Shown: one piece after another, positions 47,701 to 50,198 of the stretch
Numbering within the stretch: position 1 is the first letter of the stretch
How the letters are laid out: each line of letters starts with the position of its first letter
Assembly: GCA_016801885.1 (NCBI GenBank)
Contig: CM028895.1
Coordinates: forward strand, 4,364,001-4,428,000
Length of the DNA: 64,000 nt
Direction of reading: 5' to 3'
From: Toxotes chatareus
Lineage: Eukaryota > Chordata > Actinopteri > Toxotidae
The notes under the pieces: generated by a model
The model's database searches: none
What the model saw: only the letters and a program-made list of their open reading frames with translations
What the model was told of the DNA's origin: nothing
Position numbers and translations under genes: made by a program

Positions 47701-49545
47701 TTCCGCGTTCAAAAAGCTGCAGTTCCTCGGCTGCCGCTGGGGGCTGGCTCCAGAAGTGAGCAATTCTCCATTGACCCCCATGTTAAAATAGCCAAATTTA
47801 CAGCCTAAAAAACATATTTACGGCCTAGTACATCCAGAGGCCTCCGGCTACCTCCAGCGGTTGACAGGGGCTGCAGGGGCATGCAATAACTGTGTTGCTT
47901 TTATTTTGAAAAGCCAAAGGCGTGACGTTTTACGTATGGATGCATGCGTTAGTTTCTCCAGGTCTGACTTATTAGATGAAGGGGCTTTGCCAAAGCTGAG
48001 GGTGTTGTGCAATAACATCTGTGGTTTCACTGTGTGTGTTTGTGTCGCAGCACCAAGCAGGTCTATGGTGGTACACGAGTCTACAGCATGGGGGTCACCG
48101 CAAACACCGCCTCTCCAGCTGCACTCGGAGGACCACGCTGAGGCTGCGCCACCCCTCACCAGCACGCCCCTAAAGCAGGGCTTTGTACGTTTCAGAAACA
48201 TTCCCTCAGTGGTTAAACTAACAAAAACTTACTGCTGGAATATGAAAATAAACATCATAAAGTTTTTGCAGGCAGTTTGCTGCCATGGCTGTCTGTACTA
48301 ATAGTGTTTATTGTGTCTCCAGCTGCGTCTCATGTCTCAGTGCAGCGGCAGCATCGAGGACGTTAAAAGAGTCTCGCTGATCCTGGATGATGAGGAGGAG
48401 CCGAAGAAGCTCGGTCTGACAGAACTAACTGCCTCCGACAAACAGTCAGGTGAGACACATAATGTGATTAACGGCTGAGATGGATTGCACAGTACAATCA
48501 AATTTCAGTAGAGTGGCAATAAATGTGCAGCTTTGCTGTACTGATGGAACAAGAATGAATGGACAAAACAGAACAGAAAGTGCATTCAAATTTATGAAAC
48601 ATGGCGCCATGGTTTGCAAAATACAAGAGCCTTGAAGTATAAATGATTTGGGGACATGGAGGAAAGGGCTTTAATACCAATCCATGAACATTAGCTCAGC
48701 CTATGGACAGAGATGTCCCAGCTTGTCAGGCTGATCAAAAGAAGCAACTGAAGCCAGTCAATAAAAAACATTTTAAACCAAAACACAGCATTCAGAAATA
48801 AATAATCCAACAGCAGAATCATGCATTTTTGAGTGCTGTGTTTGGGTTTAAAGTGTTCCATCAGCTAGCCTCATTTACTGCTGTTCATTTCTGCCTGACA
48901 AGCTGTAAACCAGGATATCTGCATACACAGGACACATGGCAAAGGTTAATGTCTTCCTATCAAAACATGATGATGGTGAGTTTCTTTTTTTGGCACCTTA
49001 TGACAAAAAAATCCAAACTTAATTCCACTGTCAGATAAAAAAAAAAAAACAGTTCATAAGTAGATGTTTGTTCTCACTCAGGTGTGATTGAACGCTGGGA
49101 GCTGCTCCAGGCTCAGTCCAGGAGCGATCAGCAGGCCGACCCTCAGGAGCCACAACAGCTCACGTCTGACCTCGACAACATCACTTCCTGGTTAGAAAAC
49201 ATGAACTCGATGCTGGACCGCCTCCAGCTGTCCGACCAGGCGGGGAGTGTTGAGAACATGGAAGCTAGAGCCAAAGAACTAAAGGTAAACTTTTAGACCC
49301 AATACAACAGAACTGATTATAAGAATTCATTTTGTTTATACAAACTCATGGATATTGTTCTCTTGCAGGAGATGCAGAAGATGTTTGCTCACTACAAGTC
49401 CATCATGCTGTCTGTCAACCTGAGAGCTCAGGAGGCCCCAGAACTACAGGAAAGACTGGCGAGTATGAACAGGGACTGGAGCAGAGCATGTACAGGCCTC
49501 CAGCACTGGGACACCAGTCTGAGGAAGACTCTGATGCGCTGCCAG
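1..49545 (+). CDS. syne2: Nesprin-2 (syne2) gene, interior part: 73 joined exons, both ends outside the window
   Basis: Seen: 73 exons with GT donors and AG acceptors whose phases chain without a break and without an in-frame stop, totalling 15,547 coding bases (about 5,182 codons). The product is mostly long amphipathic helices of the spectrin-repeat type, with two acidic disordered blocks (exons 11 and 28-32) and a disordered linker (exons 68-71). Known: nesprin-2 spans the outer nuclear membrane through a C-terminal KASH tail that binds SUN proteins; its rod and N-terminal CH domains bind actin, and its linker recruits kinesin. Human giant nesprin-2 is near 6,900 residues, so this is roughly the C-terminal three quarters without the anchor. 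The match to nesprin-2 rather than nesprin-1 rests on exons 59-68. Introns over 300 bp not listed separately (169-719, 825-1275, 1559-1989, 8823-9431, 13630-14169, 15163-15499, 15686-16187, 16311-16745, 18275-18796, 19971-20438, 21608-21960, 24826-25219, 25403-25943, 26094-26408, 26586-26887, 27299-27728, 27900-28213, 28348-28756, 30854-31190, 32882-33214, 42788-43262, 43454-43879, 44772-45167) hold nothing I recognise beyond short simple repeats. Confidence 0.93.
720..824 (+). CDS. syne2: syne2 exon 2, spectrin-type helix
   Basis: The first base completes the split Arg codon; it reads LQRESERLEQWLQDAEEK. The acceptor is ttgtag and the donor gtaaac, leaving a phase-2 Arg codon. Helical, with the Trp typical of the first helix of a spectrin repeat. 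Confidence 0.88.
1276..1558 (+). CDS. syne2: syne2 exon 3, spectrin-type rod
   Basis: Follows a good pyrimidine tract and ctgcag. It reads ARTELVSQLVSSLQSSNLQQ and ends ...LHRAQ at donor gtaaga. 94 full codons of leucine-rich helix. Confidence 0.9.
1990..2168 (+). CDS. syne2: syne2 exon 4, spectrin-type rod
   Basis: Acceptor tttcag, donor gtgagt, phase 0 in and 2 out. Contains KTEEQWSDLLQSAEPYH, a Trp-centred helix of spectrin type. Confidence 0.88.
2311..2626 (+). CDS. syne2: syne2 exon 5, spectrin-type rod
   Basis: Acceptor gcttcag; the first G completes Arg. Reads ILQTDPELTSSYLARRQEVC and later DDRCSSLMAELK before gtaaaa. 105 codons with two Trp in helical context. Confidence 0.9.
2780..2944 (+). 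CDS. syne2: syne2 exon 6, spectrin-type rod
   Basis: Acceptor tccacag, donor gtgagg, phase 0 at both ends, 55 codons: DVCCRLEEGVSNEEHFGQLL. The next helix is KLTSLQERMSSCQ. Confidence 0.88.
3124..3462 (+). CDS. syne2: syne2 exon 7, spectrin-type rod
   Basis: Acceptor tttcag, donor gtaaca, 113 codons, phase 0/0. Reads ALLQEVTDIEKDILQLETLK and ends ISQLKQQWCTLQ, the usual Trp-centred end of a spectrin helix. Confidence 0.91.
3555..3691 (+). CDS. syne2: syne2 exon 8, spectrin-type rod
   Basis: Acceptor ctctcag, donor gtgctt (weaker than its neighbours), phase 0 in and 2 out. Reads DFDTRLTELAARVYSLQNPG and ends GVAKDLD plus a split Arg codon. Confidence 0.85.
3946..4051 (+). CDS. syne2: syne2 exon 9, spectrin-type rod
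   Basis: Two AGs compete at the acceptor (cagag). Only the second keeps the frame: starting at 3944 runs into a stop. Reads KQECAENTSNRVRQVIRQLQ then EWNQTVQAE, donor gtaatg. Confidence 0.86.
4052..4935 (+). other. Intron 9-10 (884 bp)
   Basis: Non-coding. It holds an A-rich run near 4141-4160 and a short CTG repeat at about 4562-4575. Short open frames here have no splice-phase support. Nothing else recognised. Confidence 0.75.
4936..5106 (+). CDS. syne2: syne2 exon 10, spectrin-type rod
   Basis: Acceptor ctggcag, donor gtaagt, 57 codons, phase 0/0. Reads AALDEGLQLQQSLCEVLSEK and ends STSALETLSKCL. This is the last helical exon before the long acidic exon. Confidence 0.89.
5205..6656 (+). 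CDS. syne2: syne2 exon 11, long acidic disordered block (484 codons)
   Basis: Acceptor tttcatag at 5195-5204; donor CAG then gtgggt at 6657; phase 0/0. The open frame spans 1,452 bp. It has no Trp-containing spectrin helices and is rich in Ser, Thr, Glu, Asp and Gln with many short acidic Ser clusters (ENSESDQNDN, LRSDDDISNIDTDSSPQNS, EASDPEGPESTNSEVPE). This looks like a disordered, phosphorylatable insertion in the rod rather than a folded domain. Mammalian nesprin-2 has some non-spectrin sequence in its central rod, but I cannot align this exon to it by eye. It is a candidate for alternative splicing, because skipping it keeps the frame. Confidence 0.9.
6657..8657 (+). other. Intron 11-12 (2.0 kb)
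   Basis: AT-rich, with a short A run (about 7347-7358) and a short CA run (about 7493-7507). Several open frames of 65-80 codons occur but none has spectrin-like sequence or fitting splice sites, and the phase between exons 11 and 12 needs no extra exon. No transposon recognised. Confidence 0.75.
8658..8822 (+). CDS. syne2: syne2 exon 12
   Basis: Acceptor gcctcag, donor gtgagt, 55 codons, phase 0/0. The first half is polar and disordered (SADRGAGETTGGSPASSK); the second half is helical, MQDILSEIQSLVEGSNIIN. It re-enters the conserved rod after the acidic block. Confidence 0.9.
9432..9587 (+). CDS. syne2: syne2 exon 13, conserved rod segment
   Basis: Acceptor gttatag, donor gtatgt, 52 codons, phase 0/0. 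RTPHIDLNWYLKSSPGEPEI is an unusual non-heptad stretch, followed by QQVLACRYQPAQLD. I think this segment is conserved in nesprin-2, from memory only. Confidence 0.9.
9748..9980 (+). CDS. syne2: syne2 exon 14, spectrin-type rod
   Basis: Acceptor ccgcag, donor gtgagt, phase 0 in and 2 out (Leu codon split TT/A). Reads VLERAEGQWSAALLDASATV and HKQMKMTRAFLQVLAAEKEK. Confidence 0.91.
10080..12111 (+). CDS. syne2: syne2 exon 15, giant rod exon (2,032 bp)
   Basis: Acceptor ttgccag at 10079; the first base completes the Leu codon; then 677 codons without interruption to donor gtgagc. It holds several consecutive spectrin-type repeats, for example KFQDLVIWVKQAENHISIGK, LSQLASMDAWLAETHATRD and YLVNRLSGLWTELDGLLAHE, each with a Trp in the first or third helix. 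This contrasts with the 80-340 bp exons around it. An exon fused from several ancestral ones, or a retroposed cDNA-like segment, would look like this; mammalian SYNE2 also has very long central exons as I recall. Confidence 0.95.
12211..12545 (+). CDS. syne2: syne2 exon 16, spectrin-type rod
   Basis: Acceptor ttcaacag, donor gtgctg (weak, but forced: reading on meets a stop within nine codons). Reads ESLSQARESLKDYHWAAQGA. Phase 0 in, split Arg out. Confidence 0.88.
12638..12782 (+). CDS. syne2: syne2 exon 17, spectrin-type rod
   Basis: Acceptor cttacag; the first G completes Arg; reads HEDLRQRLSGFEAKLSECAA; donor gtaagt. It has no ATG near its start; phase and splice sites define it. Confidence 0.88.
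12860..13060 (+). CDS. syne2: syne2 exon 18, spectrin-type rod
   Basis: Acceptor ttgaag, donor gtgagt, 67 codons, phase 0/0. GALWRRWVSLRRGVGRLMAH carries paired Trp in a strongly basic helix. Confidence 0.89.
13140..13399 (+). CDS. syne2: syne2 exon 19, spectrin-type rod
   Basis: Acceptor ccttttag, donor gtgggg, phase 0 in and 2 out. Reads IEQCCSFLASLQAKVPDSST, then AEMHQAGLEQEQQALASLEH. Confidence 0.88.
13479..13629 (+). CDS. syne2: syne2 exon 20, spectrin-type rod
   Basis: Acceptor ccccacag; the first C completes Ser; reads LKERNLLVVAAAQAEEKERQ and HTLALLSALEASSNP; donor gtcagg. The +1 frame is also open here but does not fit the phase. Confidence 0.87.
14170..14313 (+). CDS. syne2: syne2 exon 21, spectrin-type rod
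   Basis: Acceptor ctgacag, donor gtaaca, 48 codons, phase 0/0: ELKKDWSSLKAKLECIMDGV, then a helix LQEVQLSLQRAEEK. Confidence 0.9.
14417..14548 (+). CDS. syne2: syne2 exon 22, spectrin-type rod
   Basis: Acceptor tttacag, donor gtgtgt, 44 codons, phase 0/0. Reads LMEGSNPVRKLAGQVKELCS. Only 103 bp of intron separate it from the previous exon. Confidence 0.9.
14730..14912 (+). CDS. syne2: syne2 exon 23, spectrin-type rod
   Basis: Acceptor tcaccag, donor gtgctg, 61 codons, phase 0/0. Reads HVWDELDAWHSRLMLLESEV, a classical first helix. Confidence 0.9.
15025..15162 (+). CDS. syne2: syne2 exon 24, spectrin-type rod
   Basis: Acceptor ctgtcag, donor gtcagt, 46 codons, phase 0/0. Reads IPACLQEFEDILYSATCWLD and EAQSWLSAPCSF. 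Confidence 0.9.
15500..15685 (+). CDS. syne2: syne2 exon 25, spectrin-type rod
   Basis: Acceptor ctccag, donor gtagga, 62 codons, phase 0/0. Reads LVLDDSERIRDALQNFRPVL and ends ILEPLEQLLQAAV. Confidence 0.9.
16188..16310 (+). CDS. syne2: syne2 exon 26, spectrin-type rod
   Basis: Acceptor tttcag, donor gtgaag, 41 codons, phase 0/0. Reads VVEAMEAELKTMEKNVPKIR. Too short to appear as a long open frame; splice sites and phase define it. Confidence 0.87.
16746..16928 (+). CDS. syne2: syne2 exon 27, spectrin-type rod
   Basis: Acceptor cttgaag, donor gtacag, 61 codons, phase 0/0. Reads VILANVQSMRRTLEEMDRCK and PLEELEQLTQQQVSLLE. Confidence 0.9.
17177..17290 (+). CDS. syne2: syne2 exon 28, start of second polar block
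   Basis: Acceptor aacatag after a CT-rich tract, donor gtaata, 38 codons, phase 0/0. KTREEEKETSKDLGVTTVSN is highly charged and leaves the heptad pattern. Confidence 0.86.
17291..18175 (+). other. Intron 28-29 (885 bp)
   Basis: AT-rich, no supported coding sequence. The 73-codon open frame at 17592-17813 is not helical rod sequence and lacks matching splice sites. Nothing recognised. Confidence 0.7.
18176..18274 (+). CDS. syne2: syne2 exon 29, acidic Ser-rich exon
   Basis: Acceptor aagcag, donor gtaaat, 33 codons, phase 0/0. NSEEEEDEDDESCHSSSSDT is an acidic run followed by serines, the form of casein-kinase-2 sites. Likely disordered. Confidence 0.86.
18797..18874 (+). CDS. syne2: syne2 exon 30, small acidic exon
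   Basis: Acceptor ttatcag, donor gtaggt, only 26 codons, phase 0/0: DPEETLNLSDVKSEDTEEMN. It can be skipped without a frame change. Confidence 0.84.
18997..19374 (+). CDS. syne2: syne2 exon 31, polar low-complexity block
   Basis: Acceptor ctttcag, donor gtaagt, 126 codons, phase 0/0. It starts ELESLALQFSSEVEMSPEGA, has a short Ala run (FASAAAAAPLD) coded by GCT repeats, and ends EEGDEDLSLSTVPHQDL. No spectrin helix is visible. Confidence 0.89.
19621..19724 (+). CDS. syne2: syne2 exon 32, end of polar block
   Basis: Acceptor tgtccag, donor gtaaaa, phase 0 in and split Ser out (AG/C). Reads DPLKDLREQSEVRNSENSLV. Confidence 0.87.
19823..19970 (+). CDS. syne2: syne2 exon 33, spectrin-type rod resumes
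   Basis: Acceptor ccgtag; the first C completes Ser; reads QLRWTRLYNQISQKLTTLKK; donor gtagga. Confidence 0.88.
20439..20525 (+). CDS. syne2: syne2 exon 34, short rod exon
   Basis: Acceptor gttttag, donor gtatgt, 29 codons, phase 0/0: VPLKELMSTGSASAVLQRTH. Found from splice sites and phase. Confidence 0.84.
20822..21001 (+). CDS. syne2: syne2 exon 35, spectrin-type rod
   Basis: Acceptor ttcccag, donor gtacat, 60 codons, phase 0/0. Reads VLLCLDSWTDFLLTPGGAGE. A 50-bp AT dinucleotide run starts a few bases after its donor. Confidence 0.89.
21006..21055. repeat. (AT)n microsatellite beside a splice donor
   Basis: Fifty bases of perfect alternating A and T inside a 117-bp intron, starting five bases after the exon 35 donor GT begins (21002). 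Confidence 0.97.
21119..21319 (+). CDS. syne2: syne2 exon 36, spectrin-type rod
   Basis: Acceptor tgcgtag, donor gtttga (weak), 67 codons, phase 0/0. Reads CVSAELETLNELLNNVESET and LTCLQECLRTVQLVSTS. Confidence 0.87.
21518..21607 (+). CDS. syne2: syne2 exon 37, short rod exon
   Basis: Acceptor ttctgcag after a T-rich tract, donor gtaaca, 30 codons, phase 0/0. Reads EFFNQLCILDVFELEQREIF. Confidence 0.87.
21961..22143 (+). CDS. syne2: syne2 exon 38, spectrin-type rod
   Basis: The acceptor is a tandem ctcagcag, so the exon may start at 21958 with one extra Gln. Reads CVLGRHLRESPGEKAKLQQV and ends SQLQAVLCRHK at donor gtatct. Phase 0/0. Confidence 0.87.
22414..22584 (+). CDS. syne2: syne2 exon 39, spectrin-type rod
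   Basis: Acceptor gatgcag, donor gtttgt, 57 codons, phase 0/0. Reads KLLQVLGSQLAFVQHLFQRE, then a Gln-rich helix ALQQQALEQEVASQRRLQ. Confidence 0.89.
22746..22880 (+). CDS. syne2: syne2 exon 40, spectrin-type rod
   Basis: Acceptor ggcatag, donor gtaaac, 45 codons, phase 0/0. Reads EWTLWEDNCGQLGRVLDESE and ends IQHRLDACQ. Confidence 0.89.
22881..23789 (+). other. Intron 40-41 (909 bp)
   Basis: Contains a CT-rich stretch (about 22910-23030) and AT-rich sequence. The last ~110 bases are an open frame in phase with exon 41, which is why that exon's start is inferred from the acceptor. No repeat family recognised. Confidence 0.7.
23790..23989 (+). CDS. syne2: syne2 exon 41, spectrin-type rod
   Basis: The frame is open from about 23682, but the only acceptor that fits the incoming phase with a good tract is gtcattcag at 23789. 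Reads QTLVQLDERGAALGLLLDQC and ends IQRCRDIQDLRA plus a split Arg codon at donor gtggga. Confidence 0.84.
23990..24692 (+). other. Intron 41-42 (703 bp)
   Basis: Holds an uninterrupted run of 25 T (24267-24291). The open frames here are shadows. Nothing else recognised. Confidence 0.75.
24693..24825 (+). CDS. syne2: syne2 exon 42, spectrin-type rod
   Basis: Acceptor cccacag; the first A completes Arg; reads FQTGFATASKWLVAANKHLK and TWSDLADTSDLSQE; donor gtaagg. Confidence 0.9.
25220..25402 (+). CDS. syne2: syne2 exon 43, spectrin-type rod
   Basis: Acceptor cacaag, donor gtgcag, 61 codons, phase 0/0. Reads DFSMEVEAMSVQRASVCREA and QIAQLEASWSQLTSDLSK. Confidence 0.9.
25944..26093 (+). CDS. 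syne2: syne2 exon 44, spectrin-type rod
   Basis: Acceptor ctgttag, donor gtgctc, 50 codons, phase 0/0. VELLSDLEDWLKKLEVWLSQ is a clean first spectrin helix. Confidence 0.91.
26409..26585 (+). CDS. syne2: syne2 exon 45, spectrin-type rod
   Basis: Acceptor ttctcag, donor gtcagt, 59 codons, phase 0/0. Reads ELKAGIVSGQLILDFLCQSG and ends LRLQWLHLQRELESQ. Confidence 0.91.
26888..27043 (+). CDS. syne2: syne2 exon 46, spectrin-type rod
   Basis: Acceptor cctcag, donor gtacag, 52 codons, phase 0/0. Reads IRGAEQMHHTCAVRERRLQH and ends RKSLLEWE. Confidence 0.9.
27143..27298 (+). CDS. syne2: syne2 exon 47, spectrin-type rod
   Basis: Acceptor cttccag after a 15-T tract, donor gtaaaa, 52 codons, phase 0/0. 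Reads GVVGRVKEVAATLQELKTTR and ends HDCEDLSQQ. Confidence 0.9.
27729..27899 (+). CDS. syne2: syne2 exon 48, spectrin-type rod
   Basis: Acceptor ttttcag, donor gtgagc, 57 codons, phase 0/0. Reads MEALRPALQQTVAEWSCFEK and ends KQAEGYMALLQ. Confidence 0.9.
28214..28347 (+). CDS. syne2: syne2 exon 49, spectrin-type rod
   Basis: Acceptor tgcacag, donor gtcagt, phase 0 in and split Arg (CG/G) out. Reads QLQGQAGEGEELWAAVEKLF. Confidence 0.89.
28757..28952 (+). CDS. syne2: syne2 exon 50, spectrin-type rod
   Basis: Acceptor ttgtcag; the first G completes Arg; reads WKDLVQELQDEHLNAGETLS and HLQHLWLQWEELLSSSL; donor gtgagt. Confidence 0.91.
28953..29803 (+). other. Intron 50-51 (851 bp)
   Basis: Non-coding, AT-rich. 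The 96-codon open frame at 29359-29649 has no rod-like sequence and no phase-compatible splice sites. Nothing recognised. Confidence 0.7.
29804..29986 (+). CDS. syne2: syne2 exon 51, spectrin-type rod
   Basis: Acceptor tctctag, donor gtgaga, 61 codons, phase 0/0. Reads KLQGVAENLQSSVGDVLEAS and ends DVLWLSQAVSGKRKSLQ. Confidence 0.9.
30104..30217 (+). CDS. syne2: syne2 exon 52, spectrin-type rod
   Basis: Acceptor tttgcag. The donor is uncertain: gttggt after 30217 (38 codons) or gtcggt after 30187 (28 codons); both keep phase 0. Reads DDLEEQQLFHTCLQTLEKQT. Confidence 0.78.
30390..30541 (+). CDS. syne2: syne2 exon 53, spectrin-type rod
   Basis: Acceptor tttggcag at 30389. The frame is open and in phase back to about 30315, so an upstream acceptor is possible. 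Reads VLLELSDLFPSLVDVREMSG and ends THWIESMNRTSDVN plus a split Arg codon at donor gtgaca. Confidence 0.84.
30706..30853 (+). CDS. syne2: syne2 exon 54, spectrin-type rod
   Basis: Acceptor ttttccag; the first A completes Arg; reads ELQAERQCSQIFQEKCKNLI; donor gtgcag. Confidence 0.89.
31191..31285 (+). CDS. syne2: syne2 exon 55, short rod exon
   Basis: Acceptor cccacag, donor gtacat, 31 codons plus a split Arg. Reads RLRAEIITGQQLLQGLLCDA. Too short to stand out as an open frame; phase into and out of it is consistent. Confidence 0.84.
31286..32649 (+). other. Intron 55-56 (1.4 kb)
   Basis: No coding sequence with supporting splice sites; a short T run near 32521-32532. Nothing else recognised. 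Confidence 0.7.
32650..32881 (+). CDS. syne2: syne2 exon 56, spectrin-type rod
   Basis: Acceptor tgtacag; the first A completes Arg; reads SELMAEVSRMRESWSSAVAL and RHGLKRLWKLFRDVDPLLPP; donor gttagc. Confidence 0.89.
33215..33412 (+). CDS. syne2: syne2 exon 57, spectrin-type rod
   Basis: Acceptor gtccaag chosen because it keeps phase 0 after a pyrimidine tract (alternatives in the next 10 bases are poorer). Reads CAEEALGLHSTVYNQTLEAG and ELQAIEEAWKQTMSMLG; donor gtaaca. Confidence 0.84.
33413..34571 (+). other. Intron 57-58 (1.2 kb)
   Basis: No supported coding sequence. Short A/T runs only. Nothing recognised. Confidence 0.7.
34572..34688 (+). CDS. syne2: syne2 exon 58, spectrin-type rod
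   Basis: Acceptor tatttag, donor gtgatt, 39 codons, phase 0/0. Reads KWSRCQDGIASIMADLDEVK and ends DSEKLIQ. Confidence 0.87.
34689..35616 (+). other. Intron 58-59 (928 bp)
   Basis: Contains an 18-A run (35133-35150) and, at about 35340-35500, a C-rich pyrimidine tract just before exon 59. On the minus strand this tract gives a long open frame (35311-35997) of low-complexity sequence that I do not regard as a gene. Confidence 0.75.
35617..35772 (+). CDS. syne2: syne2 exon 59, conserved rod
   Basis: Acceptor tatgcag, donor gtgaga, 52 codons, phase 0/0. Reads ETEFSLQRLASGLRELGTMK then DLSQYIAAGD and QLHGQWEELCMK. From here on the sequence is close to mammalian nesprin-2 as I recall it. Confidence 0.93.
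35773..38143 (+). other. Large intron 59-60 (2.4 kb)
   Basis: Starts with a purine-rich stretch (about 35795-35910, mostly G and A) and a CA-type run (about 35963-36001). The rest is unique-looking sequence with no supported exon. Large introns in this part of mammalian nesprin genes hold promoters of short isoforms; I see no element here that proves one. Confidence 0.7.
38144..38302 (+). CDS. syne2: syne2 exon 60, highly conserved rod
   Basis: Acceptor ttccag, donor gtacaa, 53 codons, phase 0/0. VSLRRQEIADRLNAWTIFND and DWLTQMENKV are diagnostic of the nesprin C-terminal rod. It lies between two large introns. Confidence 0.95.
38303..39018 (+). other. Intron 60-61 (716 bp)
   Basis: No supported coding sequence on either strand; the minus-strand frames overlapping exon 61 are shadows of it. 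Nothing else recognised. Confidence 0.7.
39019..39185 (+). CDS. syne2: syne2 exon 61, highly conserved rod
   Basis: Acceptor tccacag, donor gtgaga, phase 0 in and 2 out. Reads DCMEEINLFSENKSHLKHLG and QEVSQRWNNLFHHIEA. Confidence 0.95.
41731..41768. repeat. (GT)n microsatellite
   Basis: A GT dinucleotide run with one interruption (gtat) near its start. On the opposite strand this is the usual CA repeat. Confidence 0.95.
41851..42260. repeat. Pyrimidine-rich (T/C) low-complexity tract
   Basis: About 400 bp in which T and C dominate the + strand, with motifs such as tttct and cttt repeated irregularly. It creates an open frame of Phe, Leu and Ser (41851-42249) that is a composition artefact. 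A similar weaker tract lies at about 42930-43090. Confidence 0.85.
42625..42787 (+). CDS. syne2: syne2 exon 62, highly conserved rod
   Basis: Acceptor ttttgcag after a 3.4-kb intron; the first G completes Arg; reads VKKLKETLVTVQQLDKNMSN and SWLSRIEAELSRPITYS; donor gtagac. Confidence 0.95.
43263..43453 (+). CDS. syne2: syne2 exon 63, highly conserved rod
   Basis: Acceptor gtccag, donor gtagga, phase 0 in and 2 out. Reads ELQRDIEQHTEGVASVLSLC and LDQRWRTICAMALDRRL. GC-rich third positions, unlike the upstream exons. Confidence 0.95.
43880..44030 (+). CDS. syne2: syne2 exon 64, highly conserved rod
   Basis: Acceptor cctgtag; the first G completes Arg; reads IEETWRLWCKFLDDYSRFED and ends DVLYTVAKEELKKFE at donor gtcagt. 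Nearly identical in type to the membrane-proximal repeats of nesprin-1 and -2. Confidence 0.96.
44243..44425 (+). CDS. syne2: syne2 exon 65, highly conserved rod
   Basis: Acceptor ttttcag, donor gtaaaa, 61 codons, phase 0/0. Reads GFQRQVHERLTQLELVNNQY and RRLARENRTDRASQLKAMVH, a nesprin signature. Confidence 0.96.
44634..44771 (+). CDS. syne2: syne2 exon 66, highly conserved rod
   Basis: Acceptor ttctcag, donor gtgagg, 46 codons, phase 0/0. Reads YFTSQREEFEGTRESMLVWL and ELDLQLTNVEHFSESDVH. Confidence 0.96.
45168..45359 (+). CDS. syne2: syne2 exon 67, highly conserved rod
   Basis: Acceptor cctgcag, donor gtgagc, 64 codons, phase 0/0. Reads SFQKEITLNTERIDGLIVFG and YCQEVFSRLVRFHQRLSQPP. This closes the spectrin repeat before the disordered linker. 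Confidence 0.96.
45579..45864 (+). CDS. syne2: syne2 exon 68, linker with LEWD kinesin-binding motif
   Basis: Acceptor gccttag, donor gtacat, phase 0 in and 1 out, 95 codons. Disordered, Ser/Pro/acid-rich linker; TPVSVDSLPLEWDHTGDVGG (LEWD at 45759-45770) followed by SSSHEDDEEKEEHEEEGTYF. Known: the LEWD (W-acidic) motif of nesprin-2 binds kinesin light chains and helps position nuclei in muscle and migrating cells. The exact neighbourhood of the motif is the strongest sign that this is nesprin-2. Confidence 0.96.
45865..46555 (+). other. Intron 68-69 (691 bp)
   Basis: No supported exon; a T run near 46207-46218. It lies directly upstream of the 69-bp cassette exon, so splicing enhancers or silencers would be expected here, but I cannot identify one by eye. 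Confidence 0.7.
46556..46624 (+). CDS. syne2: syne2 exon 69, 69-bp cassette (DV23-like)
   Basis: Acceptor ctctcag, donor gtaggc, phase 1/1, exactly 69 bp (23 residues): EAELTESQEDFVKVPEAVLA. It follows exon 68 where mammalian nesprins carry the alternatively spliced 23-residue DV23 exon; size, phase, place and the E-x-x-E..E-x-F/Y-V/L-K pattern agree. Skipping it preserves the frame. Confidence 0.88.
46625..48050 (+). other. Intron 69-70 (1.4 kb)
   Basis: AT-rich with a short T run at about 47099-47109. The second half carries a probable dispersed repeat (47716-47830). No exon fits. Confidence 0.72.
47716..47830. mobile_element. Probable dispersed repeat, non-coding, family unknown
   Basis: Contains ctgcagttcctcgg, gctgggggctggctccagaa and attgacccccatgttaaaat, then aaatttacagcct. 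I recall closely similar wording scattered through teleost genomes as a short interspersed element, but cannot name the family. No terminal inverted repeats or target duplication could be fixed by eye, so the limits are approximate. Confidence 0.5.
48051..48184 (+). CDS. syne2: syne2 exon 70, disordered linker
   Basis: Acceptor gtcgcag, donor gtacgt, phase 1 in and 0 out. Reads PSRSMVVHESTAWGSPQTPP and ends APPLTSTPLKQGF; Pro/Ser-rich, probably disordered. The final STPLK resembles a segment of the human linker. Confidence 0.88.
48323..48449 (+). CDS. syne2: syne2 exon 71, linker
   Basis: Acceptor tctccag, donor gtgaga, phase 0 in and 1 out. Reads LRLMSQCSGSIEDVKRVSLI then LDDEEEPKKLGLTELTASDK. 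It resembles the helix before the last repeats in nesprin-1 (CSSSIDSVKRLE) more than the human nesprin-2 linker. Confidence 0.89.
48450..49081 (+). other. Intron 71-72 (632 bp)
   Basis: Non-coding, with an A run of about 13 near 49038. Nothing else recognised. Confidence 0.7.
49082..49284 (+). CDS. syne2: syne2 exon 72, membrane-proximal spectrin repeat
   Basis: Acceptor cactcag; GT completes Gly; reads VIERWELLQAQSRSDQQADP and LDNITSWLENMNSMLDRLQL; donor gtaaac. ERWELLQAQ is a nesprin C-terminal landmark. Confidence 0.94.
49369..49545 (+). CDS. syne2: syne2 exon 73, last exon in the window
   Basis: Acceptor cttgcag, donor gtgaga, 59 codons, phase 0/0. Reads EMQKMFAHYKSIMLSVNLRA and ends WDTSLRKTLMRCQ. 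In mammals the next residues begin the last repeat (FH or DFHQ), followed by the transmembrane segment and KASH tail; none of that is present before 64000. Confidence 0.94.
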
Positions 49546-50198
49546 GTGAGAACAAATATCAGGTGTACTAAGCTTAAATTGTCTAACACAGCCCAGGGTC
49601 TTTAGCTTCGAATTGGAAATGATGATACTGAAGTTAAAAATCGCTGCTCTTACTGCTGTTTTTCTGCACGTTTTCTAACTTTTAGCATTGCAGAGGATAG
49701 ATTTTCCTTTATCTCAAATGGACCTGCCATGTTAATGTAATGTTAATCACACAAGATTTGAAAAGAAAAATGGCTTTAACTCATAGGGATGGGCACCAAG
49801 AACTGGTCTTAAATTTGTACCACTTGGTCAAAAGTAAAACACAAACATCTCCTTAGTCAATTCTTCTCTCAGTATTTGAATGTCATTCACTCAGCTGACA
49901 GCCATTTTTAAACTGCTTTACCATTAACTATTAAGTCTTACTGTAAAATAAACTTTATCGGTATGTGTTTGCAAATATCCACAACAGTGACGTGTATAGG
50001 CTTCACGATTTGTTTACCTTGTGGACTGTTATTGCAGATAGGTTCTTATGGTTTTTATCATGTCAGTTTGCACTGTTTTTTTAATAATAAACTACTCGAT
50101 GCCTTCATTTCCTTTGGGATTAATGAAGTATCTCTGTTTATCTAAATGAATGTTTGTGCTGTGAGTCATATTGCTGAGTTATAACTGAACCAGAACAA
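49546..50198 (+). other. Start of the last visible intron, unique sequence
   Basis: Ordinary AT-rich intron sequence after the donor of exon 73. No exon signal. It passes directly into the satellite at about 50199. Confidence 0.75.

Noticed and set aside
1..49545. Nesprin-1 (SYNE1) or dystonin/dystrophin instead of nesprin-2
   Set aside because: The linker sequence of exon 68 and exons 60-67 fit nesprin-2 best; dystrophin and dystonin lack the LEWD linker and ERWELLQAQ region.
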